Below, piece by piece: positions 5,737 through 12,851 of a stretch of DNA of 14,047 bases. A program made the translations under genes and the position numbers. Source of the DNA: Ruminococcaceae bacterium UBA7067. GTDB lineage: Bacteria; Bacillota; Clostridia; Oscillospirales; Acutalibacteraceae. The notes beneath the pieces are model-generated. The model saw only the letters and a list, made by a program, of their open reading frames with translations, did not search any database and was not told the origin of the DNA. The DNA lies in contig DKZT01000002.1 of the NCBI GenBank assembly GCA_002493755.1, positions 1 to 14,047 on the forward strand. The letters run 5' to 3'. Each line of letters opens with the position of its first letter. The stretch's first letter is position 1.

Positions 5737-5752
5737 TTGAATGATTGAGCAA
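5737..5752. promoter_or_regulatory. likely CadC operator 2, in front of the ATPase gene
   Basis: TTGAATGATTGAGCAA matches operator 1 at the first eleven bases and again at the last CAA. It lies 24 bases before the ATG of the ATPase gene, downstream of a weak promoter (TTGCAA at 5706-5711 with no good -10). It suggests that the repressor controls the ATPase gene directly as well as through readthrough. Confidence 0.6.
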
Positions 5753-5776
5753 TAACGAAAAATAAGGAGGCGCATT

Positions 5777-7897
5777 ATGGAAAGGGTATTTATATTAAAG
5801 GGGCTAACCTGTCCGAACTGCTCGGCAAAAATTGAGCGCGAGGTTGGACAGCTGAGCGGAGTTGACAGCTCGTCAATCAATCTTGTATCGCAAAAGCTGA
5901 CTGTCGCTTTGTCGGATAATTACAGCGGTAATGTGTTTGAGGATATAAAAAGAATAGTTTATACGCACGAAAGAGATGTAGAGGTGATTCCGTCAGGCGA
6001 AGCAAAGGAAAAAGCGAAGGAGAACAAAGAGGAAAATCACGACAGAACAACAATAATCCGACTTGTGCTTGGCGGTGTTGTTTTTGCCGCAGGAATAGTA
6101 TTGACATATTTTACAAGCGTAAACCAATATGTTACTCTCTCAGTTTTGGTGCTGTCATATATAATTCTCGGAGCAGATGTTGTGTTAAGGGCGCTTAAGA
6201 ACATAGCAAAGGGCAGAGTATTTGACGAAAACTTTTTAATGACCGTTTCCACAATCGGAGCATTCGCAATAGGCGAATATCCCGAGGCTGTGGCTGTTAT
6301 GCTCTTCTATCAGATAGGCGAATTTTTCCAGGACTTAGCGGTGAAGCGTTCAAGAAAATCGATTTCAAGCCTTATGGATATTCGCCCCGACAGCGCAAAT
6401 GTCAAACGAAACGGCACTCTCGTTACGGTTGCACCTGAGCAGATTGCCGTGGGCGAAGCTATTGTGGTAAAGCCGGGCGAGAGGATACCTCTTGACGGTA
6501 TTGTGCTTGACGGCGAAGCTATGCTCGACACAAGAGCGCTCACAGGTGAAGCAGTGCCGAGAAGCGTGAAAAAGGGCGATGCGGCGCTTTCAGGCTGTAT
6601 TAACAACAGCGGAGTGCTGACAATAGAGGTTACAAAGACATACGGCGACTCGACAGCCTCAAAAATTATTGATTTAGTTGAGAATGCGGCGAGCCGAAAA
6701 GCTCCGACCGAAAGCTTCATCACAACCTTTTCACGCTATTATACGCCTGCTGTTGTCATTATGGCGGCTTTACTTGCAGTTATTCCGCCGCTGTTCTTCG
6801 GCGGCGTATGGGCGGAGTGGATTAACCGAGGCTTTGTCTTTCTTGTGATTTCCTGCCCGTGCGCGCTTGTAATCTCAATACCGCTTGCGTTCTTCGGCGG
6901 CATCGGTGCGGCTTCGAGAAAGGGAATACTCGTCAAGGGCGGCAACTACCTTGAAGCGCTCAACAAGCTTGAAACCGTTATTTTTGACAAGACGGGAACG
7001 CTCACGAAGGGCGTGTTCAGAGTAAGCGAAATAAAAGCGAAAAACGGCTTTGCTCAGGAGCAGGTATTGCAGCTTGCGGCAACTGCCGAGAGCCTTTCAA
7101 ATCACCCGATTGCACGCTCAATTACCGATGAATACGGCAAGGCGGTTGACGAAAAAGAAATCGGAGAATACACCGAAATATCGGGACACGGCATAAGTGC
7201 TTTATTCGGCGGCAGACGTGTACTTGTCGGCAACGGAAAGCTTATGCGTAAATACGGAGTGGAATATGAAAAATGCGATAAAGCAGGCACGGCGGTGTAT
7301 GTTGCCTGTGACGGCAAATTTGCAGGCTCAATATTAATCTCTGATGAAATCAAAGAGGACAGCCGCAGGGCAATCTCCGACCTTAAGGCTTTGGGCGTTA
7401 AGAACACCGTTATGCTGACAGGCGACAACGAGGAAATCGCTGCCGCCGTGAGCCGTGAGCTTGCGCTTGACGAATATCATTCGGGACTTCTGCCCGACCA
7501 AAAGGTTGAAATAGTAGAACAGCTTGACCGAAAAAAGAGCAAAAGCGGAAAGCTTGCCTTTGTTGGTGACGGCATAAACGACGCGCCTGTGCTCGCAAGA
7601 GCAGATATAGGTATAGCAATGGGCGGCTTAGGCTCGGACGCCGCTATTGAAGCCGCCGATATTGTGCTGATGACAGACGAGCCGTCAAAGCTGTCAGCCG
7701 CAGTAAAAACAGCAAAGGCGACAAGGCGAATAGTCAAGCAGAATATTATTTTCGCTCTCGGAGTAAAGGCGGCGTTTTTAGTCCTCGGCGCATTCGGCAT
7801 AGCAGGAATGTGGGAGGCAGTGTTTGGCGATGTCGGCGTTATGCTTCTGGCGGTGCTGAATGCTATGAGGATTCTGAAAGCTAAAACGAGGTCGTAG
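5777..7897 (+). CDS. cadA: CadA/ZntA-type heavy-metal exporting P-type ATPase (P1B-2)
   Basis: This 706-residue membrane protein exports Cd2+, Zn2+ or Pb2+ with ATP. An N-terminal metal-binding domain holds GLTCPNC (Cys12, Cys15), followed by an acidic/Lys-rich linker (about residues 75-92) and the membrane core. Visible motifs are TGEA (256-259) in the actuator, CPC (360-362) in the transport site, DKTGTLT with phosphorylated Asp404, HP (443-444) in the nucleotide-binding domain and GDGIND (597-602). In the last membrane pair, Lys664 and D-x-G (Asp685) are the P1B-2 markers that separate Zn/Cd/Pb pumps from Cu pumps. The length is usual. The ATG has AAGGAGG just upstream. It pairs with the CadC-like repressor before it, and an operator copy lies 24 bases ahead. 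Confidence 0.94.
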   Translation: MERVFILKGLTCPNCSAKIEREVGQLSGVDSSSINLVSQKLTVALSDNYSGNVFEDIKRIVYTHERDVEVIPSGEAKEKAKENKEENHDRTTIIRLVLGGVVFAAGIVLTYFTSVNQYVTLSVLVLSYIILGADVVLRALKNIAKGRVFDENFLMTVSTIGAFAIGEYPEAVAVMLFYQIGEFFQDLAVKRSRKSISSLMDIRPDSANVKRNGTLVTVAPEQIAVGEAIVVKPGERIPLDGIVLDGEAMLDTRALTGEAVPRSVKKGDAALSGCINNSGVLTIEVTKTYGDSTASKIIDLVENAASRKAPTESFITTFSRYYTPAVVIMAALLAVIPPLFFGGVWAEWINRGFVFLVISCPCALVISIPLAFFGGIGAASRKGILVKGGNYLEALNKLETVIFDKTGTLTKGVFRVSEIKAKNGFAQEQVLQLAATAESLSNHPIARSITDEYGKAVDEKEIGEYTEISGHGISALFGGRRVLVGNGKLMRKYGVEYEKCDKAGTAVYVACDGKFAGSILISDEIKEDSRRAISDLKALGVKNTVMLTGDNEEIAAAVSRELALDEYHSGLLPDQKVEIVEQLDRKKSKSGKLAFVGDGINDAPVLARADIGIAMGGLGSDAAIEAADIVLMTDEPSKLSAAVKTAKATRRIVKQNIIFALGVKAAFLVLGAFGIAGMWEAVFGDVGVMLLAVLNAMRILKAKTRS

Positions 7898-7917
7898 GGA
7901 ACGGTCACGACCGTTCC
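7898..7917. repeat. hairpin directly after the ATPase stop codon
   Basis: GGAACGGT (7898-7905) pairs with ACCGTTCC (7910-7917) around a 4-base loop, starting one base after the stop. No U tract follows (GGTTCGC), so it may be an RNA-stabilising hairpin rather than a terminator. Confidence 0.5.
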
Positions 7918-7980
7918 GGTTCGCTCTTATGAATTTTGGTTCGCCTCTGCGAAGAGTATATAACATTGTAAGACTGTTTA

Positions 7981-8012
7981 TTTAACTCCGTTGGAAACAA
8001 AACGGAGTTAAA
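7981..8012. terminator. 12-bp hairpin, probable end of the cad transcript
   Basis: TTTAACTCCGTT (7981-7992) and AACGGAGTTAAA (8001-8012) form a perfect 12-bp stem with an 8-base loop (GGAAACAA). There is no U run after it on either strand, so termination is plausible but not standard. The rest of 7898-8238 holds the hairpin at 7898 and the control region of ptsI. Confidence 0.45.
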
Positions 8013-8073
8013 TATTACCAAAAATAATCAAAAACAGGAAAAACCAAGCAAAAATAAGCCGTGAATTTGTGAC

Positions 8074-8089
8074 ATTATCTAAAGATAAT
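8074..8089. promoter_or_regulatory. candidate operator palindrome upstream of ptsI
   Basis: ATTATCTAAAGATAAT is a perfect 16-bp inverted repeat (7-bp arms, AA centre) ending 9 bases before the -35 box of the ptsI promoter. The place suits an activator or repressor site; the protein is unknown. Confidence 0.4.
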
Positions 8090-8098
8090 AAAAACCAA

Positions 8099-8127
8099 TT
8101 GACAAATATTGTTTAATAGCTTAGAAT
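8099..8127 (+). promoter_or_regulatory. promoter of ptsI
   Basis: TTGACA (8099-8104), a 17-base spacer, TAGAAT (8122-8127). Transcription should begin near 8134, giving a leader of about 105 bases before the ATG. Confidence 0.85.
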
Positions 8128-8181
8128 AGTGATGAAAGAAAATGGTGCTTGTAATAATTGCACACCGACACATTTTATCGT

Positions 8182-8219
8182 TGCGAAAAACAATAATATA
8201 TGCGAAAAACAATAATATA
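8182..8219. repeat. perfect 19-bp tandem duplication in the ptsI leader
   Basis: TGCGAAAAACAATAATATA occurs twice head to tail, at 8182-8200 and 8201-8219, ending just before the ribosome binding site of ptsI (AGAAGGGA, 8222-8229). It looks like a recent replication-slip duplication and could change the leader RNA or spacing. Confidence 0.9.
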
Positions 8220-8238
8220 TCAGAAGGGATGTATGATT

Positions 8239-9945
8239 ATGTTTAAGGGAATAGCGGCTTCAAAAGGAATAGGTATAGGCAGAGTGCTTATTGTTAAGGA
8301 GCAGGATCTGACCTATGAAGCACGAACTGTTATTGATACTCATGCAGAGGCAGAACGCTTTTCGGCGGCTGTTGCAAAATTCACAGCCGATACAGAAAAA
8401 AAGGCGGAGAATATAGAAAAAAGCGTTGGTCAAAAGGAGGCTGAAATCATCAGAGGGCATATACTGATGATTCAGGATCCCTTTATGATGGGTGAGATAG
8501 AGAAAAAAATCAAGGACGGCGACTGCGCCGAAAAAGCTCTTGATGAAATCTGCTCAATGTTTTCCGCAATGTTTATGTCAACAGGCGATGAGCTGACAAT
8601 GCAGCGTGCAACAGATATTGAGGACATTCGCAAGGGTCTGCTTTCAATTCTGCTCGGCAGGGAAGAGGCGGATATTTCAAGCTGTCCTTGCGGAACTGTT
8701 ATTGCTGTCGGCGATTTAACCCCGTCAATGACAGCAGGAATTAATAAGGAGAATATTGCGGCGATAATTACAGAAACAGGCGGCTACACCTCTCATTCCG
8801 CCATACTTGCAAGAGCGCTTGAAATACCTGCCGTTCTGAGTGTTGACGGAATTTTGTCTAAGCTCAGCGGCGGACAGGAGATTATAGTTGACGGCTCAAA
8901 GGGCGTTGTTATAGATAATCCGAGCGAGGAGCAAAAGGCTGAGTACAGCGCAAAGCGTGAAAAATACTTAGCCGACAAGGAGGCTCTCAGGGCGTTTATC
9001 GGCAGGAAAACCGAGACCGCAGACGGAGCAGTCGTTGAGCTGTGCTGCAATATCGGCAAACCGTCAGATGTTCACAATGTAACGGAGAGCGACGGCGAGG
9101 GAATCGGTCTTTTCAGAACGGAATTTTTGTTTATGGATTCAGCGTCACTGCCGAGCGAGGAGGAGCAGTTTGAGGCTTACAGCAAGGTTGCAAAGGCAAT
9201 GAACGGCAAGCCTGTCATCATCAGAACGCTCGACATAGGCGGCGATAAGGATGTGCCGTATCTCGGACTCGAAAGCGAGGATAACCCGTTCTTAGGTTAC
9301 CGTGCGGTGCGCTACTGCCTGTCAAGACCCGATGTTTATAAGCCGCAGCTCAGAGCGCTTCTGCGTGCCGCTGTGTATGGTGATATAAGGATAATGGTTC
9401 CTCTTGTTACAACTGTTGAGGAAATGCGGCAGGTTAAGACCCTTGTTGAGGAAGTTAAGGCAGAGCTTGAGAGTGAGGGCATTGAATATAAAAAGGATGT
9501 TAAAATCGGCGCAATGGCTGAAACGGCAGCGGCTGGAGTTATCCCCGATTTGCTTGCGCAGGAGTGCGATTTCTTCAGCATCGGAACGAACGATTTAACA
9601 GGCTACACAATGTGCGTTGACAGAGGAAATTCTAAGGTTGCATATCTCTATTCTGCTTATAATCCTGCGGTGCTCAGAATGATAAAAAATATCATCACAG
9701 AGGGCAAAAAAGCAGGAATCCCTGTCGGAATGTGCGGTGAAGCCGCCGCCGATCCGCTGCTTATTCCGATGCTTATCGCATTCGGACTTGATGAATACAG
9801 CGTAAGCCCGACCTCGGTTTTGGCGGCGAGAAGAACAATATCGCAGTGGGGCGTTGAAGAAGCAAAGGCGCTTGCGGATAAGGTTATGGCGCTCAGAACC
9901 GAAAAAGAAGTAAGAGAAATGCTCGAAGCTAACGCGAAAAATTAA
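8239..9945 (+). CDS. ptsI: phosphoenolpyruvate-protein phosphotransferase (PTS enzyme I)
   Basis: This 568-residue cytoplasmic enzyme moves the phosphoryl group from PEP to HPr, the first step of PTS sugar uptake. The N-terminal domain carries the swivelling phospho-His186 in GGYTSHSAILARAL. The C-terminal PEP-binding barrel shows GIGLFRTEFLFMD, RTLDIGGDK, GTNDLTGY and the catalytic Cys499 in GMCGEAA. The length is close to the usual 570-575. An upstream ATG at 8200 lies inside the tandem duplication; ATG 8239 gives the typical MFKGIAASKG start and has AGAAGGGA 9 bases before. ATG 8233 is possible. No HPr or sugar-specific EII gene lies beside it, so it is probably the general enzyme I transcribed alone. 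Confidence 0.95.
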   Translation: MFKGIAASKGIGIGRVLIVKEQDLTYEARTVIDTHAEAERFSAAVAKFTADTEKKAENIEKSVGQKEAEIIRGHILMIQDPFMMGEIEKKIKDGDCAEKALDEICSMFSAMFMSTGDELTMQRATDIEDIRKGLLSILLGREEADISSCPCGTVIAVGDLTPSMTAGINKENIAAIITETGGYTSHSAILARALEIPAVLSVDGILSKLSGGQEIIVDGSKGVVIDNPSEEQKAEYSAKREKYLADKEALRAFIGRKTETADGAVVELCCNIGKPSDVHNVTESDGEGIGLFRTEFLFMDSASLPSEEEQFEAYSKVAKAMNGKPVIIRTLDIGGDKDVPYLGLESEDNPFLGYRAVRYCLSRPDVYKPQLRALLRAAVYGDIRIMVPLVTTVEEMRQVKTLVEEVKAELESEGIEYKKDVKIGAMAETAAAGVIPDLLAQECDFFSIGTNDLTGYTMCVDRGNSKVAYLYSAYNPAVLRMIKNIITEGKKAGIPVGMCGEAAADPLLIPMLIAFGLDEYSVSPTSVLAARRTISQWGVEEAKALADKVMALRTEKEVREMLEANAKN

Positions 9946-9959
9946 TTATTGCATAAGTC

Positions 9960-9986
9960 AGCCGCCGCAGGATTTCTGCGGCGGCT
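9960..9986. terminator. shared hairpin between ptsI and the convergent ABC gene
   Basis: AGCCGCCGCAG (9960-9970) and CTGCGGCGGCT (9976-9986) make a perfect, GC-rich 11-bp stem with a 5-base loop. It lies 15 bases after the ptsI stop and 18 before the stop of the minus-strand ABC gene. The U tract is short on both sides. It most likely ends transcription in both directions. Confidence 0.7.
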
Positions 9987-10003
9987 TAATGATTGTGTGA
10001 CGG

Positions 10004-10672
10004 CTAATGCGTTATCCTGCCGTCACTTATTGTTATTCGTCTGTCGGCTACCCTTGCAAGCTTTTTGCCGTGAGTTATCACAACAACAGTCCTGCCGCTT
10101 TGGTTAAGCCGCTTCAGTATTCTTATCACATCGTTTTCGCTTTTTGTGTCGAGGTTGCCTGTCGGCTCATCGGCAAGAATCAGCGGCGGCTGTGATGCAA
10201 TGGCTCTTGCAATCGCCACCCTCTGCTGTTGACCGCCCGACAGCTGGCTCGGGTTGTGGCGCGCTCTTTCCGAAAGTCCTACCTCCTCAAGAGCGGAGAG
10301 TGCAAGGCACTTTCTCTCGTTTTTGCTGATTCCTCGGTATTTAAGCGGAAGCTCGACATTTTCAAATGCCGTGAGGGTTGGTATCAGATTAAAGCTCTGG
10401 AACACAAAGCCTATCGTGCTGTTGCGTATTCTTGAAAGCTCGTTTTCGCTGAGATGCTCTACACTTCTGCCGTTTAAGTAGTATTCCCCTCGGTCGGGTG
10501 TGTCAAGACAGCCAAGAATATTCAGCAGAGTTGACTTCCCCGAGCCGCTTTTGCCGACAATAGCGGTGAACTCGCCGTTTTCAATTTCCATCGAAACGTT
10601 GTCAAGCGCAAAAATCCTGTTTTCGCCCTGATTATATATTTTGCTGACATTGCAAAGCTTTAGTAAAGACAT
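10004..10672 (-). CDS. ABC transporter ATP-binding protein, MacB/LolD type
   Basis: This 222-residue ATPase has all the expected motifs: Walker A GKSGSGKST (40-48), Q-loop Gln92 (VFQSFNLIPTLTAFENVELP, typical of the MacB/LolD/FtsE group), signature LSGGQ (144-148), Walker B ILADEP (165-170) followed by TGNLD, and switch His201. Such proteins work as dimers with FtsX/MacB-type permeases that use mechanical energy for lipoprotein, peptide or drug handling. On its own strand the start ATG follows GAGG. No permease gene is present on either side in this window: downstream lies convergent ptsI, upstream the repeat element at about 10700-10912. It is either an orphan that serves a distant permease or was separated from its partner. 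Confidence 0.9.
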   Translation of the reverse strand: MSLLKLCNVSKIYNQGENRIFALDNVSMEIENGEFTAIVGKSGSGKSTLLNILGCLDTPDRGEYYLNGRSVEHLSENELSRIRNSTIGFVFQSFNLIPTLTAFENVELPLKYRGISKNERKCLALSALEEVGLSERARHNPSQLSGGQQQRVAIARAIASQPPLILADEPTGNLDTKSENDVIRILKRLNQSGRTVVVITHGKKLARVADRRITISDGRITH

Positions 10673-10699
10673 TAGATCAACCTCGGATTGTATGAAGTA

Positions 10700-10912
10700 T
10701 TTAAAGAGTGGAGAGCATTTAAAGAGTGAAGAGTGAAGAGTGAAGAGTGGAGAGTGGAGAGTGGAGAGTGGAGATAGAGCGGCTTCTCCGCTGTAAAGAA
10801 GAAAGAAGAAAGAATAAATAATAATTTTGGTGAGAGCCGTAAGCGGCTCTTTAAATTAAGAATAACTCGTTTCGGGTAACAGATACTCCTCTAAACTCAA
10901 AACTCCTTTCTC
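10700..10912. repeat. dispersed palindromic repeat, copy 1 (degenerate)
   Basis: In order this region holds seven GAGTGAA/GAGTGGA heptamers (10724-10772), a small AGCGG/CCGCT hairpin (10778-10792), A-rich AAAGAAGAAAGAA text, an AGAGCCG/CGGCTCT hairpin (10833-10850), the text AACTCGTTTCGGGTA, and a decayed CTC-rich end (about 10886-10912). The same blocks occur at 13517-13688, some in inverted orientation. It carries no open reading frame and begins about 25-30 bases upstream of the ABC gene start. Edges are approximate. Confidence 0.68.
10724..10772. repeat. seven tandem 7-bp repeats
   Basis: Three copies of GAGTGAA (10724-10744) are followed by four of GAGTGGA (10745-10772), with no gaps. 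The unit is 7 bases, so copy-number change would shift any frame crossing it. It forms the arm of repeat copy 1. Confidence 0.93.
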
Positions 10913-10931
10913 TGCGAAGCTACGCTTCGCA
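10913..10931. terminator. hairpin with AT-rich tail
   Basis: TGCGAAGC (10913-10920) and GCTTCGCA (10924-10931) form an 8-bp stem with a 3-base loop, followed by ATTATTATTT. On the plus strand it resembles a terminator, but no plus-strand gene precedes it, so it may belong to the repeat or protect the operon that follows. Confidence 0.4.
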
Positions 10932-10968
10932 ATTATTATTTCCAAATTTTCATTTTTCTATTTCAATT

Positions 10969-10997
10969 CTGCACAAAAATGTGTATAATTATATAAT
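10969..10997 (+). promoter_or_regulatory. promoter region of the phosphohexomutase operon
   Basis: Two TATAAT boxes are present, 10984-10989 and 10992-10997. The second has CTGCAC (10969-10974) at 17 bases as a weak -35; the first has only TTTCAA. Transcription should start near 11000, about 55-60 bases before the ATG at 11060. Confidence 0.6.
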
Positions 10998-11059
10998 GTA
11001 AAACTATGTAATAGCTTTTGCACCGTATTTGCGGCGCAAAACGAAAGGATGTCAAAAAT

Positions 11060-12562
11060 ATGCTGAATGATTACTGGAAGCAGTTTAAAAGCGGCACGGA
11101 TATAAGAGGTATAGCAACCGAGGGTGTTGAGGGCGAAAGCGTAAACCTCACAAACGAGGCTGTAAGAGCTATGAGTGCAGGCTTTGTGCTTTGGCTTGCA
11201 AAAAAATGCGGCAAAAAGCCGAGCGAGCTTGTAATATCTGTCGGACGTGACAGCCGTGTGTCCGGTCCGAGAATTGTATCGGAGTGCAGTGCCGTTATGA
11301 AAAATGCAGGTGTTCGTGTGCTTGACTGCGGTCTTGCTTCTACTCCGTCAATGTTTATGACTACCGTTGATCTCGGCTGTGACGGCGCACTGCAAATTAC
11401 CGCAAGCCACCACCCGTTTAACAGAAACGGTCTTAAATTCTTCACCCGTGACGGCGGTCTTGAGGGCAGTGACATTGAGGAAATCCTGCTCTTCGCTCAG
11501 AACGGCGAAGCACCCGAAGAACTGAGCGGCGGCGAAATTGTACCGACCGACTATATGAGCGATTATTCGGCAAGGCTCAGAGCTATGATTTGCCGTGAGG
11601 TAAATGCCGAGGATTACGAGCATCCGCTTAAAGGATTCAAGATTGTTGTTGACGCAGGCAACGGCGCAGGCGGCTTTTATGCCGAAAAGGTTCTTGCTCC
11701 GCTCGGCGCAGATACAACAGGAAGCTGTTTCTTAGAGCCTGACGGAATGTTCCCGAACCATATACCGAACCCCGAAAACGAGGAAGCTATGGCTTCTATC
11801 AGCAGGGCGGTGCTTGATGCAGGAGCTGATATGGGCGTAATTTTTGACACGGACGTTGACAGAGGCGGCGCAGTTGACAGCAAGGGCAACGAGATTAACC
11901 GCAACCGACTTGTTGCTATGGCGGCGGCTATTGCTCTTGAGGGCAATCCGGGCGGCACTGTTGTTACCGACTCCACAACCTCGGCAGGACTTAAGGACTT
12001 TATACAAAATGATCTGGGCGGAGTTCATCACCGCTTCAAAAGAGGCTATAAAAATGTTATCAACGAGGCGATACGCTTAAACGGCGAGGGTGTGAACTGT
12101 CCTCTTGCGATTGAAACCTCGGGTCACGCCGCAATGCGTGAAAATTACTTCCTTGATGACGGAGCTTATCTTTGCACAAAGCTTATTATTAAAATGGCTC
12201 AGCTTAAATCCGAGGGCAAGGAGCTTGAACAGCTTATTGCAACACTTAAGGAGCCTGTTGAGAGCCGCGAAATCCGCTTTAAGATTGAAGAAAGTGATTT
12301 CAAAGCCTGCGGCAACAGAATACTCAAAAATCTTGAGGAATACGCAAAGCAGCAGGAGGGCTGGATTCTTGCCGATGACAGCCGTGAGGGTGTTCGCATT
12401 TCGTTCTCAAAGGAGGACGGCGACGGCTGGTTTATGCTCAGGCTCAGCGTTCACGACCCGATAATGCCGATGAATGTTGAAAGCGACAGCGCAGGCGGTG
12501 TTGATATTCTGGTGGAAAAAGCAATGGAGTTTTTGAAAACTCAGACAGGCTTGAAATTATAA
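11060..12562 (+). CDS. phosphomannomutase/phosphoglucomutase family protein
   Basis: This 500-residue alpha-D-phosphohexomutase interconverts hexose 1- and 6-phosphates through a phosphoserine. The catalytic Ser116 lies in TASHHP (114-119), where the family often has TASHNP. The metal-binding loop is DTDVDRGG (Asp263, Asp265, Asp267), the sugar-specificity loop ETSGHAAM (Glu352-Ser354), and the phosphate-binding region is near SREGVRISF (441-449). Substrate choice (mannose, glucose or glucosamine phosphate) cannot be decided. The ATG at 11060 has GAAAGGA about 10 bases upstream; the longer frame from TTG 11018 has no such signal. It heads an operon with the 78-residue unknown gene (20 bases away) and the beta-helix gene, which points to making an activated sugar. 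Confidence 0.92.
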   Translation: MLNDYWKQFKSGTDIRGIATEGVEGESVNLTNEAVRAMSAGFVLWLAKKCGKKPSELVISVGRDSRVSGPRIVSECSAVMKNAGVRVLDCGLASTPSMFMTTVDLGCDGALQITASHHPFNRNGLKFFTRDGGLEGSDIEEILLFAQNGEAPEELSGGEIVPTDYMSDYSARLRAMICREVNAEDYEHPLKGFKIVVDAGNGAGGFYAEKVLAPLGADTTGSCFLEPDGMFPNHIPNPENEEAMASISRAVLDAGADMGVIFDTDVDRGGAVDSKGNEINRNRLVAMAAAIALEGNPGGTVVTDSTTSAGLKDFIQNDLGGVHHRFKRGYKNVINEAIRLNGEGVNCPLAIETSGHAAMRENYFLDDGAYLCTKLIIKMAQLKSEGKELEQLIATLKEPVESREIRFKIEESDFKACGNRILKNLEEYAKQQEGWILADDSREGVRISFSKEDGDGWFMLRLSVHDPIMPMNVESDSAGGVDILVEKAMEFLKTQTGLKL

Positions 12563-12582
12563 TTTGCGGTGAGGTGTAAAAA

Positions 12583-12819
12583 ATGAAAAAGCACAGCTTC
12601 ATCGGCAGCTCAGGCTCCGACAAATTCTGCATCAGGGGTATTGATGTGTTTAAGTACAAGTGGATTATGATAGGCGATGTTGTTATCGTAATCGACCCCG
12701 ACACAAAACAGCCGCTGAGCTTTTCAGCGTATAAAATCGAGGTTGGCTCAACAACCCTTAGCTTTGTCGCAGGAAAGCTTCAGAACGGCAAATGGGGATT
12801 TTTTGATTACGATGAGTAA
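12583..12819 (+). CDS. small protein of unknown function in the phosphohexomutase operon
   Basis: This 78-residue protein is not recognised. It has no signal peptide, membrane segment or cysteine motif. It is rich in beta-forming residues, with a central stretch MIGDVVIVIDPDTKQPLSF and a closing KLQNGKWGFFDYDE that resembles the repeated strand-turn pattern of small beta-barrel or WG-like units. The ATG has GGTGAGGTG about 8 bases upstream and starts 20 bases after the mutase stop; the beta-helix gene follows after 32 bases. Its codon use fits its neighbours, so it is very probably translated. A role as a binding partner or regulator of the sugar enzymes around it is only a guess. Confidence 0.75.
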   Translation: MKKHSFIGSSGSDKFCIRGIDVFKYKWIMIGDVVIVIDPDTKQPLSFSAYKIEVGSTTLSFVAGKLQNGKWGFFDYDE

Positions 12820-12851
12820 TCAGTAAATTAATCAAGGAGTAGTATATTTTT

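Noticed and set aside
5877..7966. Several long open frames opposite the P-type ATPase gene
   Set aside because: They are antisense frames of a firmly identified gene; they lack start signals and have Ser/Pro/Ala-rich low-complexity products.
10724..10772. Heptamer tract considered as a CRISPR array
   Set aside because: The units are 7 bases with no spacers between them, and no cas gene is nearby.
11677..12031. Open frames of about 99 residues opposite the phosphohexomutase gene
   Set aside because: Antisense shadows of a conserved gene, without ribosome binding sites or recognisable protein patterns.
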